A stretch of DNA of 64,000 bases from Terriglobales bacterium (GTDB taxonomy: Bacteria > Acidobacteriota > Terriglobia > Bryobacterales > Bryobacteraceae). The notes beneath the pieces were generated by a model. That model did not search any database and was not told the origin of the DNA. It saw nothing but the letters and a program-made list of their open reading frames with translations. Positions 37,327-46,209 of this stretch are shown here, piece after piece. The position numbers and the translations under genes are program-made. The stretch covers positions 248,001 to 312,000 of the forward strand of contig JAIXQP010000041.1 in NCBI GenBank assembly GCA_027485675.1, given 5' to 3'. Position 1 is the first letter of the stretch; each line of letters opens with the position of its first letter.

Positions 37327-39171
37327 ATGATTCGATGCGTTCTTCTTTCGTTGCTCGTGCTGGGCGGGTTACTGGCTCAGGGGCTGCCGGTTCGCACGGT
37401 GATGGTGCCGATGCGGGACGGGGTGCGGCTGGGCACGGACGTCTACCTGCCGAAGGCGGAGGGGAAGTTTCCGGTGCTGCTGACGCGGACTCCGTATAAC
37501 AAAGCCGGGTCGGCGGCGGCGGTGGCGCCGTTTGTCGCGGCGGGATACGCGGTGGTGGTGCAGGATGTGCGGGGACGGTATCAGAGCGAAGGGAGTTGGG
37601 TTCCGGTGCGGGATGATCCCAACGATGGCTTCGACACGGCGAAGTGGATTGGGGCGCAGCCGTGGTGCGACGGCGGTATCGGCACGTTCGGATCGTCCTA
37701 CGGCGGGGCGACGCAGCACGCGCTGGCGATTGCCGGGGCTCCGTTTGTGAAAGCTCTGATTCCGCGCAACGCCATGTCGAACTTCGGCCGCTACGGGTTG
37801 CGGCACAATGGCGCCTTTGAGCTGCGCTGGTTGAACTGGGTGCTGACGCTGGGCAATCCCGCGGGGACGCAGTATTTGCGGGCGGCGGCGGAGCGGGCGG
37901 CTTCGAGCCCGGCGGCGGCGCAGGCGCTGGTGGATCTGGCGGGGCAGGTGCAGGAGTATGCCCGGGCGCTGCCGTTGCGGCCGGGGACGACGCCGCTGCA
38001 GTTCGCGCCGGACTACGAGAAGTGGCTGGTGGAGGCGATGGGGCACGGCGACTACGACGCGTTCTGGAAAGATCACGGGTCGAGCGTGGTGGACCATCTG
38101 GCCGAGTTCAAGGACGTGCCGGCGTATCACGTGACGGGTTGGTACGACTCGTGGGGCACGCCGGCGGCCAACCTGAACTTCGTCGAGCTGCGGAAGGCGA
38201 AGAAGAGTTTGCAGCGGTTGATTGTGGGGCCGTGGATCCATAGCTCGGAGAACCTGAACCATGCGGGATTGGCGCAGTTCACTCCGGACGCCGCGCTGGA
38301 TCTGCCGGCGTTCCAATTGCGGTGGTTTGACCGTTGGCTGCGGAACATCCGCAATGGTGTGGATACGGAGCCGCCGGTGCGGCTTTATGTGATGGGCGGG
38401 GGCGATGGGCGCAAGACCCCGGAGGGCCGGATCTTCGTCGGCGGAAAGTGGCGCGACGAGCAGGAGTGGCCGCTGGCGCGGACGGTGTATACGCCCTACT
38501 ACTTGCAGGCGGGCGGGAAGCTGGGCCCGGTGAAGCCGGGAAAGGCGGAGCCGGTTTCGTACCTGTTCGATCCGGCGAACCCGGTACCCACCCTGGGCGG
38601 GAACATCTCTTCGCAGGGCCCTTTGGCGTTTCAAGGGGCGGCGGATCAGAAATGCCGGACGGGCTACTGGCTGTGCCGGGATCAGTTGCCGCTCGGGGCG
38701 CGCAGCGATGTGGTCGTGTTTCAGACCGAGCCGCTGGCTGAGGATCTGGAGGTGACGGGGCCGCTAAAGGTGAAGTTGTGGGCGGCGACGGACGGCCTGG
38801 ATACGGACTTCACGGCGAAGCTGGTGGACGTGTATCCGCCGAATGCTTCGTTTCCGGCGGGGGTGGAGTTGTTAGTCGGGGACAGCATCGTCCGGGCGCG
38901 GTACCGGAAGGGATTGGAGCGAGCGGTGATGATGACGCCGGGCGTGGCGGAGGAGTTCAACCTGGAGCTGTACCCGACTTCGCTCGTGTTTCAGAAGGGC
39001 CACCGGATTCGCGTGGACATTTCGAGCAGCAACTTTCCGCGGTTCGATGTGAACCCGAACACCGGGGAACCGCTGAACGGGAACCGGGGGAAGCGGGTGG
39101 CGCGGAACACGATCTATCTCGACGGGGAACACGCTTCGCATATTCTGCTGCCGGTGATTCCGGCGAAGTAG
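37327..39171 (+). CDS. CocE/NonD family hydrolase (second copy)
   Basis: VPMRDGVRLGTDVYLPKAEGKFPVLLTRTPYNK; VVQDVRGRYQSEG; TFGSSYGGATQHALA. Confidence 0.93.
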   Translation: MIRCVLLSLLVLGGLLAQGLPVRTVMVPMRDGVRLGTDVYLPKAEGKFPVLLTRTPYNKAGSAAAVAPFVAAGYAVVVQDVRGRYQSEGSWVPVRDDPNDGFDTAKWIGAQPWCDGGIGTFGSSYGGATQHALAIAGAPFVKALIPRNAMSNFGRYGLRHNGAFELRWLNWVLTLGNPAGTQYLRAAAERAASSPAAAQALVDLAGQVQEYARALPLRPGTTPLQFAPDYEKWLVEAMGHGDYDAFWKDHGSSVVDHLAEFKDVPAYHVTGWYDSWGTPAANLNFVELRKAKKSLQRLIVGPWIHSSENLNHAGLAQFTPDAALDLPAFQLRWFDRWLRNIRNGVDTEPPVRLYVMGGGDGRKTPEGRIFVGGKWRDEQEWPLARTVYTPYYLQAGGKLGPVKPGKAEPVSYLFDPANPVPTLGGNISSQGPLAFQGAADQKCRTGYWLCRDQLPLGARSDVVVFQTEPLAEDLEVTGPLKVKLWAATDGLDTDFTAKLVDVYPPNASFPAGVELLVGDSIVRARYRKGLERAVMMTPGVAEEFNLELYPTSLVFQKGHRIRVDISSSNFPRFDVNPNTGEPLNGNRGKRVARNTIYLDGEHASHILLPVIPAK

Positions 39172-39966
39172 TCAGTTGTAGAGAGCGCGGAGGCGTTCGT
39201 AACGCTCGAGCGTTTCGCGCTGCAGCGTGGTGTTGCCGAGGGCGGCAGCGCAGCGGGCGAGTTGATAGAGGATCGGCGCGTCGGTGGGATCGAGGGTGGC
39301 GGCGCGCTCGAAGGCCGGGAGGGCCTGGCGGCAGTCGCCTCGGCGTTGATGGATCTTGCCGAGGAGGGCGTGGACCAGGAAGGCGTTGGGGGCAAGCCGG
39401 GCGGCGCGGTTGGCGGCGGCGAGGGCCTTTTCCGGTTCATTCGCATCGAGGGCGAGGCGCGCGAGGCCGAGGTGGCCGAGCCAGGAGTTCGCCAGTTGGT
39501 AGTGGCGGGCGGCTTCTTCCGGCTGTTGATCGAGTTCGAGGCACCAGCCGAGGTGGTAGAGCGAGGGACTGTGTTGCGGGTTGCGGGCGAGGGCCTGGCG
39601 GAATTCGGCGGAGGCGCGGTCGCAGCGGCCGACGTCGTCGAGGTAGTAGCGGCCAAGGGCGTAGTGGGGATCGGGGCTTTGGGGAAGCAGGGGAATGGCC
39701 GCGGCGGCTTTCTGGGCGAAGAGGGTTTTCTGGCCGGCGAGGTAATAGGCGTAGGCGAGGAGGAGGACGGTGTTGCCGTCGCGCGGGTGGCGGGCTTCGG
39801 CGGCGCGGAGTTGGCGGATGGCGGCGAAGGTGTCGCCCTGGCGAAGGAGCTGTTGGGCGGGATGGTCGATGGGAAGTTCGAGCGGTTGCGCGGCGAGCGG
39901 GGAAGTTGCGATGATGAGGCCCGAAATGAGGCTGCGGCGAACGAGAGAGGCGATCGTGTTCTGCAT
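39172..39966 (-). CDS. TPR-repeat protein, secreted
   Basis: TPR-like units PDPHYALGRYYLDDVGRCDRASAEFRQALARNPQHSPSLYHLGWCLE. Confidence 0.8.
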   Translation of the reverse strand: MQNTIASLVRRSLISGLIIATSPLAAQPLELPIDHPAQQLLRQGDTFAAIRQLRAAEARHPRDGNTVLLLAYAYYLAGQKTLFAQKAAAAIPLLPQSPDPHYALGRYYLDDVGRCDRASAEFRQALARNPQHSPSLYHLGWCLELDQQPEEAARHYQLANSWLGHLGLARLALDANEPEKALAAANRAARLAPNAFLVHALLGKIHQRRGDCRQALPAFERAATLDPTDAPILYQLARCAAALGNTTLQRETLERYERLRALYN

Positions 39967-40636
39967 GGCGATGCGGCTGGGGGCTCAGTTTCAACCGCCG
40001 CTCGAGGCGGAGACTCCCGAGGAGTTCGACTCCTATCTTACGGTGGAGGCGGCGGGCGCGGGGCGGGAGGCGATTGCGCGGAGCGCGGCGTTTCGCAAGC
40101 AGTGGCCGGCGTCGAAGCTGTTGCCGCGGGTCTGGGAGATTCGCTTCTTCGCCCGGCAGAAGCTGGGGGAGGCGGCCGAGGCGCGGCAGGACGGGGAGGA
40201 GGCGTTGCGGCTGGCGCCGGGGAACCTGACGGTGCGCGCCGCGCTGGCCGTGCAGTTGGCGAGTGAAGAGGGGGAGGCGGCGGAGGGCCATGCGCGGACC
40301 GTGCTGGACGAGTTAGCCAAGACGAAGATCCGGCGCGGGGTGCCGCTTGCGCAGTACGAAGCCACGGCGGCCAAGCTGCGGGGGCAGGCGCGGGTGGCGC
40401 TGGGTTTGGTGAAGTTCCGGCGGGGCGATGCGGCGGGAGCGCTGGGGGAATTGGAGGAGGCGGACCGGTTGGCCCCCGATCCGGCGTTGAGCTACCGGCT
40501 GGGACGACTGTACGCCGCGCTCGGAAGAACCGCGGAGGCGCGGCGCCGGTTGACCGAGGCCGCCCAGGCCACCGACCCCGCGCTGGCGGAGCGGGGCCGG
40601 GCGGCACTGGCGGAACTGCCGCTACTGGATCGCTAG
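39965..40636 (+). CDS. TPR-repeat protein
   Basis: ARVALGLVKFRRGDAAGALGELEEADRLAPDPALSYRLGRLYAALGRTAEARRRL. ATG at 39965 is in the frame of the 39770 ORF. Confidence 0.75.
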   Translation: MAMRLGAQFQPPLEAETPEEFDSYLTVEAAGAGREAIARSAAFRKQWPASKLLPRVWEIRFFARQKLGEAAEARQDGEEALRLAPGNLTVRAALAVQLASEEGEAAEGHARTVLDELAKTKIRRGVPLAQYEATAAKLRGQARVALGLVKFRRGDAAGALGELEEADRLAPDPALSYRLGRLYAALGRTAEARRRLTEAAQATDPALAERGRAALAELPLLDR

Positions 40637-43048
40637 GCTGACCGTGCGGGGACTGCGGATGCCGCCCACCTCCACGACGACGGGGACGAGTCCCGGCGCC
40701 AGATCGCGCGGCACCCGGACATTCAACTGCGTCAAGCCACTCACCACACCCGGGGTGCTGCCGGCGAAGAGGAGCTCGGCTTCGCGGTCTCCGATGAACA
40801 CCCGGACGGGTTGGGCCGGGCGGGGCGGGTTGCCGCCGGTGACCTCGCCGTCGGCCTGGGCGGGAGTGGTCCGCCCGGTTCCGGTGGCGTACAGGACGAC
40901 GATGGCTCCGCGGTCGGCGGGGTTGTCCGGGGTGTTGATGCTGCCGTTCTGGTTCAGGAAGGCTCCGCCACCGCCGCCGGAGGAGTTGAACGTGAAGAAG
41001 GCCGGCGAGGCGGGTTGGACGGGCGCCGTTAAGGAGTTCGTGGGGCGGCCGCCCACTTCGACGCGCAGATTGACGGCCGTATCGGGAATGCCGTACGGGA
41101 CGACACAGTTAATCTGATTGGCGGAGACGTAGGCCAGGGGCGCGGGAATGCCGTTGAACAGGACGCGGGTGTCGTTGAGTTGGGTGGCGACGCGGCCTTG
41201 CGAGTCGAGCGCCAGTCCGGCGGGAGAGGGCGGCCCGATGGCCAAGCCATAGAGCGTGAGAATCTGGCCGGGGGCCAGGGCGGCGCTGATCTGGCTGGCG
41301 GCGTTGACGGTTCCGATGGGGGTGATCTGGTTGGGAACGGCGAAGCGGGCGGAGATGAACAGATCCTGGTCGATTTGGACGCGCGTGAGAAGTTCGGTGC
41401 CGGAGGCGGCGTCGCCCCATCCAGTGAACTCGAACCCGGCCCGCGGGGAGGCGACGACGGTGAGCGTGGACCCCTCCGCAACGAAGCCATCCGGCGGGAG
41501 GGGCGGATCGACGGAGATGGTTCCGCCGGCGCTCGGGGAGGTCAGCAGGGTGACGCGGTGTTCGGCGTTGAAGTTGGCGGTGAGGGTGGCCGGGGAGTCG
41601 GTGGCCACGTAGTCCTGGGAGGCATCCGAACCCAGGGACCAGCCGGCGAAGTTATAGCGGGAGTTGGTGGTAGCAGCTGTCTGGAACGGCGTGGCGATGC
41701 GCAGGGTATGCGAGGTGCCGGGCGCCCAGAGGAAGCGGCGAGGCGTCGTGATGGTGGTGCCATCGACGACCACTCGCAGGCCGGGAGGGTTCGACGTCAC
41801 CGTGGTCACCACGCTGTTGGTGAAGGAGGCGGTGTAGCGGAGATCGGGGCCGGAGACCGGAATGCGGATGGGGTTCGCGCTGCCATGGGTGTTGAAGAAG
41901 CCGAATCCGGACCAGTTCGTAAAGGTGAAGCCATCGGCGGGGACGGCGTTGAGGCGGACGACGGTGCCCAGCGGGACGAGGCCGTTCTCCGGCGCGGGCG
42001 TGGACTCGATGGCGCCGGCGGGCGCGGGATTGGCGGCGATGGGGAACGGGACCAGGCGCCGGTAGTGCGCCGTAAAGACCGTGGTGGCCGTGGATGCCGT
42101 CATGGTTTGCGAGCGCAGGCCGAAGTTCGACCAGCGGCCGAAGACCAGTTCGATCGAGTCCCTGGTCTGGTCGGGGGCTTCGACGGTGTGGGTGGAGCCG
42201 GGCGTCCAGTCGAAGCTGGCGGGGGTGGTGACGGTGGCGCCATCGACGATCAGATTGAGGCCGGGCGGGTTCGAGGTGATGGTGGTGCGGCGCGGCACCG
42301 TGCCATGGATCCGGCTGACGGCGTCGATGTCCGAAGGGGAGAGGCCGTCGCGTTGGCCGATGGCGATGCCGCTCGGGATGGTCTCCATGGCGTAGAGCAG
42401 CGGGAGGGCGAAGCCCGATCCCGAGTAATGCATGATGGAATCGAACGGGTAGGCGCCGATATCCTCGCCGTCGTTGAGCGAGGGGGCATATTGCGACCAA
42501 CTGCCGCGGTCGATGGCGGGGTAGTCGACGGCGACGAACAGATTGCGATCCTGGCGGGACTGGGTGTGCCAGAGGCCGATGGCATGGCCGATTTCGTGGA
42601 TGACGGAGCCGAGGGGGCAGTTGTCGGGAAGGTTGATGAACTGGCGTCCGCCGATGCGGCCGACGTTCGAGGAGCAGGCAAAGCCGTTGCGGCGGCGGAA
42701 CTGGATGTAGTCGGTTTCGGTGGTGCGGGGGATGAGGCGCAGGGGGGTGTTGGTGTTCCAGGCGCGGATGGCGGCTTCGACGCGGGTGGCGATTTCGGGA
42801 ACGTCGTCATCAATGACGTAGGGCACGACGCCGTCGGGCCACCGGAAGCGCTGGCCGAGGACCAGACTGGCGGCGCGCGGGTTTTTGCCCTCCACCTCTG
42901 AGACGGGGCCGAGGACGATGTCGCCGACGAGCGCTTCGCCGTCGACGACCTGATACCGGACCATGCGGCCTTGGATTTCCGTTTCGCGCCAAACCGGCGC
43001 CTGAGCGGCCAAGGGGAGAGCGAGGAGGAGAAGCGTAAGGAGTTTCAT
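40622..43048 (-). CDS. Astacin-like (M12A) metalloprotease with beta-rich repeats and TIGR03437-like C-terminal domain
   Basis: HEIGHAIGLWH zinc motif; Met-turn SIMHYSGSG; NPPGL…VDG repeats; tail NAASQISAALAPGQILTLYG…VLFNGIPAPLAYVSANQINCVVPYGI…. Confidence 0.92.
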   Translation of the reverse strand: MKLLTLLLLALPLAAQAPVWRETEIQGRMVRYQVVDGEALVGDIVLGPVSEVEGKNPRAASLVLGQRFRWPDGVVPYVIDDDVPEIATRVEAAIRAWNTNTPLRLIPRTTETDYIQFRRRNGFACSSNVGRIGGRQFINLPDNCPLGSVIHEIGHAIGLWHTQSRQDRNLFVAVDYPAIDRGSWSQYAPSLNDGEDIGAYPFDSIMHYSGSGFALPLLYAMETIPSGIAIGQRDGLSPSDIDAVSRIHGTVPRRTTITSNPPGLNLIVDGATVTTPASFDWTPGSTHTVEAPDQTRDSIELVFGRWSNFGLRSQTMTASTATTVFTAHYRRLVPFPIAANPAPAGAIESTPAPENGLVPLGTVVRLNAVPADGFTFTNWSGFGFFNTHGSANPIRIPVSGPDLRYTASFTNSVVTTVTSNPPGLRVVVDGTTITTPRRFLWAPGTSHTLRIATPFQTAATTNSRYNFAGWSLGSDASQDYVATDSPATLTANFNAEHRVTLLTSPSAGGTISVDPPLPPDGFVAEGSTLTVVASPRAGFEFTGWGDAASGTELLTRVQIDQDLFISARFAVPNQITPIGTVNAASQISAALAPGQILTLYGLAIGPPSPAGLALDSQGRVATQLNDTRVLFNGIPAPLAYVSANQINCVVPYGIPDTAVNLRVEVGGRPTNSLTAPVQPASPAFFTFNSSGGGGGAFLNQNGSINTPDNPADRGAIVVLYATGTGRTTPAQADGEVTGGNPPRPAQPVRVFIGDREAELLFAGSTPGVVSGLTQLNVRVPRDLAPGLVPVVVEVGGIRSPRTVSLAIQ

Positions 43049-43563
43049 GGGGACGGGAACAGCGAGATTCCGGCGACGCCGGCGGCACCTGCTTCTTCAC
43101 AGTGTTGCGCGTTTTCGACCGTAATGCCGCCGAGGGCGAAGAGAGGTATGTTAACAACGGCGCAAGCCTCGCGGAGGGCGGGGAGGCCGAGGCCGGGATG
43201 GTAATCGGGTTTGGAGAAGGGCTGAAAGATGGGGCTGAAGAAGACGTAGTCGGCGCCTTCGGTTTCGGCCTGGCGGAGCTCGGCGAGTGTGTGGCAGGAG
43301 ACGCCGATCAGAAAGCCGGGAGGGGTGATGGCGCGCAAGAGGCGCGGCGCGGGGCTGTGGGCGGGCAGGTGGACCCCGTGGGCGCGGGCGGCGAGGGCGA
43401 CATCGAGGCGGGAGTTGACGATGATCTTCTTTTCCGGCGCGAGCAGGAGCGCTTGGCGGACGAGGGCGTAGAGCGGGCGGGCGGGGAGATGCTTCGAGCG
43501 CAGTTGGAACCAATCCGCCTGGGGATGCGGCCGGGCGTGATCGGCGATCTGGCAGAAGAGCAT
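43045..43563 (-). CDS. ThiE/TenI-like thiamine phosphate synthase family protein
   Basis: FQLRSKHLP; IIVNSRLDVALAARAHGVHLPAHS; GVSCHTLAELRQAETEGADYVFFSPIF; PLFALGGITVENA. Confidence 0.85.
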   Translation of the reverse strand: MLFCQIADHARPHPQADWFQLRSKHLPARPLYALVRQALLLAPEKKIIVNSRLDVALAARAHGVHLPAHSPAPRLLRAITPPGFLIGVSCHTLAELRQAETEGADYVFFSPIFQPFSKPDYHPGLGLPALREACAVVNIPLFALGGITVENAQHCEEAGAAGVAGISLFPSP

Positions 43564-43573
43564 CGTCTCTCCC

Positions 43574-44608
43574 TCAAAGGATGTGCAGGGCGGCGGGCGG
43601 GAACTCCACGAGCCATTCGCGCGTGGCGCGGAGCGGCTCAAAGACGGGGCGCGGCATTTCGACCGTGATGCCTTCGGCGAAATGGAGCAGGACGGATTGG
43701 GTTCGTTCCGCAAAATGAGTGAGCGTGACGGGGAGCTGGTTGGCGGCGGGGGCGCCGGAGCGGGGCAGGGCGCGGAGGGCGGAGGAGAGTAGGCAGAGGG
43801 TGACGCGGTCGCCGAGCAGGTGGCCGGGATAGTAGGGGCCGTTCAACTCGGTTTCGAGGCAACGGAGGCGGGAGGTCTGGCGGCCGGGGTCGAGGGCGAG
43901 GATTTCGGCGGGGAGGAGAACGTGAAGGCCGAGGAGGCGGGCGGCATCGGCCGAAGCGGGATGGTCGAGGACCTGGCGGGTGGGTCCGCTTTGGAGGAGG
44001 CGGCCTTGGTCGAGGAGGAGCAGCGAGGCGGCAACCTCGACGGAGCTTTCGAGATCGTTGGTGGCGAGCAGGATGGGCAGGTTCTCGAGCGAGCGGAGAA
44101 TGCTGTAGAGCTCCTGGCGGTGGGCGGGGGCGAGGCCGCGAGCGGCATCGTCGAGCAGGAGCAGACGCGGCGAGCGGATGAGGGCGCGAGCGAGGGCGGC
44201 GCGGAGGGGTTCGTTGCCGGTGAGGGCGGCGGGGCGGCGGTGGGCGGCGGCGGTGAGTTCGAACTCGTCGAGGGTTTCCTTGAGGCGGCGGGCGCGTTCG
44301 CGGGACGGGAGGCTGTGGGCGGCGAAGGCGAGGTTTTCACTGACGGTGAGGTGAGGGAAGAGAGGCGCGACCAAGCCGCAGCGGCGCAGTTGGGGCGGCA
44401 GATTGACGCGGGTTTCACCGTCGAAGAGGATGGAGTCGTCCAGCATGATGCGGCCGCCGGATGGCGTGGCGAGGCCGGTGAGGAGTTCGAAGATCCGGGA
44501 CTTGCCGGCGCCGGAGGGGCCAAAGAGGACGGTGATGCCGGGGCGGCACTCAAAGGCGAGGTCGAGGGAGAAACCGGGAAGGGAGTGTTTGAGGCGCGCC
44601 TGCAGCAT
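43574..44608 (-). CDS. ModC-like ABC transporter ATPase subunit with degenerate catalytic motifs
   Basis: GPSGAGKS Walker [18 protein letters not shown]-terminal mop/TOBE-like region. ATG at 44608. Confidence 0.8.
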   Translation of the reverse strand: MLQARLKHSLPGFSLDLAFECRPGITVLFGPSGAGKSRIFELLTGLATPSGGRIMLDDSILFDGETRVNLPPQLRRCGLVAPLFPHLTVSENLAFAAHSLPSRERARRLKETLDEFELTAAAHRRPAALTGNEPLRAALARALIRSPRLLLLDDAARGLAPAHRQELYSILRSLENLPILLATNDLESSVEVAASLLLLDQGRLLQSGPTRQVLDHPASADAARLLGLHVLLPAEILALDPGRQTSRLRCLETELNGPYYPGHLLGDRVTLCLLSSALRALPRSGAPAANQLPVTLTHFAERTQSVLLHFAEGITVEMPRPVFEPLRATREWLVEFPPAALHIL

Positions 44609-44610
44609 GG

Positions 44611-45018
44611 TCAGATCCGGTGGGGCAGGAGCAGCGCCCTCAGGGCGAGGAGGAGGAAGACGGTGGCGGGCACGCGAAGCAGCGACCGCGCCGCCAGCGG
44701 TACGGCGATGCCCGAAAGAACGCGCCAATCTGAGGCTCCGAGGGTGCGGGCGGTGTTTTCATGGAGCGGGTCGACGGAAAGAAAGGCTTGGCGAGCCAGC
44801 AGGATGAACAGAGGCGCGGCCTTGACGAAGTCACCCACAATGGGCCGTTCCGTCGGGCCGAACGGCAGCAACAGGAAGAGGAGGAGCGCCGCGGTAACGA
44901 AGTGGGAGGCCGCCGTGCGATGCCGGGCCAGTCTCCAGGCGAAAGGCAGGCAGGTGAGCAGCGCGAGGAGCGTGGCCAGGGCAGCGTTGCGGAGGAGCAG
45001 AGACCATTCGTACGGCAT
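44611..45018 (-). CDS. Shortened ModB-like ABC permease
   Basis: [28 protein letters not shown] resembles the EAA loop. Only about 135 aa from ATG at 45018, immediately upstream of the ModC-like gene. Confidence 0.65.
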   Translation of the reverse strand: MPYEWSLLLRNAALATLLALLTCLPFAWRLARHRTAASHFVTAALLLFLLLPFGPTERPIVGDFVKAAPLFILLARQAFLSVDPLHENTARTLGASDWRVLSGIAVPLAARSLLRVPATVFLLLALRALLLPHRI

Positions 45019-45064
45019 AGGGAGGAGCCAAACAAAGTATAGCCGTTTTGTTTTAATTGGGAGT

Positions 45065-45763
45065 ATGCAAATTGCGGGTAAGCGGGCGGTGGTGACGGGT
45101 GGGGCGTCCGGTTTGGGCGCGGCGGTGGTGGCGATGTTGCGGGAGGCGGGGGCGGAGGTCCGGGTGCTGGACCGGGCGCAGGGGCAGGACGTGCTGCGGG
45201 ATGGCGATGTGGAGATGGCGGTTTTGGGCGGGGTGGATATTGTCGTGAACTGCGCGGGGGTGGCGACGGCGCAGCGGACGGTGGGCCGGGAGGGGCCGAG
45301 GGCGCTTGAAGATTTTGAGCGGGTGATCCGGGTGAATCTGTTGGGTACGTTTAACGTGATCCGGCTGGCGGCGGCGGCGATGATGGAAAACGCGCCGGGG
45401 CCGGACGGGGAGCGGGGCGTGATTGTGAACACGGCGTCGATTGCGGCGTTTGACGGGCAGATTGGGCAGGCGGCGTATGCGGCGTCGAAGGCGGCGGTGG
45501 CGGGGATGACGCTGCCGCTGGCGCGGGAGTTTGCGCGGGCGGGGATTCGCGTGGTGGCGATTGCGCCGGGATTAATGGATACGCCGATGATGGACGCGCT
45601 GCCGGCAGCGGTGCGGGAGGAGGTGGGTAAAACGGTGCCGTTTCCCAACCGGTTGGGGCGGCCGGAGGAGTTCGCCGCGCTGGTGCGGCAGGTGGTGGAG
45701 AACGTCTATTTGAATGGCGAAACGATCCGTTTGGACGGGGGAATTCGATTGAATTCCAAATGA
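45065..45763 (+). CDS. SDR family oxidoreductase, 3-hydroxyacyl-CoA dehydrogenase type-2-like
   Basis: [69 protein letters not shown] at 45065. Confidence 0.92.
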   Translation: MQIAGKRAVVTGGASGLGAAVVAMLREAGAEVRVLDRAQGQDVLRDGDVEMAVLGGVDIVVNCAGVATAQRTVGREGPRALEDFERVIRVNLLGTFNVIRLAAAAMMENAPGPDGERGVIVNTASIAAFDGQIGQAAYAASKAAVAGMTLPLAREFARAGIRVVAIAPGLMDTPMMDALPAAVREEVGKTVPFPNRLGRPEEFAALVRQVVENVYLNGETIRLDGGIRLNSK

Positions 45764-45837
45764 CCGTGTCAACTGTGTTATTCTGTCGGGTGACATCAAA
45801 CGATTAAGGGAAGACTAAGGAGTATCCACTTTACGGC

Positions 45838-46107
45838 ATGGCACTGGCGGCGGAATCGAAACAAGAAGTAATCGCGAAGTACAAGATCCACAAGGATGAT
45901 TGCGGTTCGCCAGAGGTCCAGGTTGCGATCCTGAGCCAGCGCATTACGCAGTTGCAGGATCATTTCAAGGCCAACAAGAAGGACCACAGCTCACGGCGTG
46001 GACTCTTGATGATGGTAGCCCGGCGGCGTCGCCTGCTGGATTATCTGAAGGGCGTCAGCCCCCAGCGTTACAAGACGCTGATCACTGGCCTGGGCATCCG
46101 TCGTTAG
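45838..46107 (+). CDS. rpsO: 30S ribosomal protein S15
   Basis: [49 protein letters not shown]. Confidence 0.98.
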   Translation: MALAAESKQEVIAKYKIHKDDCGSPEVQVAILSQRITQLQDHFKANKKDHSSRRGLLMMVARRRRLLDYLKGVSPQRYKTLITGLGIRR

Positions 46108-46124
46108 AGGAAAGCTTAGATAAG

Positions 46125-46141
46125 TCCGCTCCGGTGGCGGA
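46125..46141 (+). other. Hairpin in the rpsO-pnp intergenic region
   Basis: TCCGC-tccggtg-GCGGA between the rpsO stop and pnp start. Confidence 0.45.
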
Positions 46142-46209
46142 TGAGACTGCGCGTACAATCGCTCCTCGCGTCTCCTTGATTTCGAGTCAATTCGGTTCAA
46201 GGAATAGCA

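Noticed and set aside
41180-42901. 573-aa plus-strand ORF
   Set aside because: Antisense to the astacin-like protease; Gly/Asp/Ala-rich shadow frame.
43820-45064. Long N-terminal extension of the SDR ORF
   Set aside because: Low-complexity and antisense to the ModBC-like genes. The SDR Rossmann start fits the ATG at 45065.
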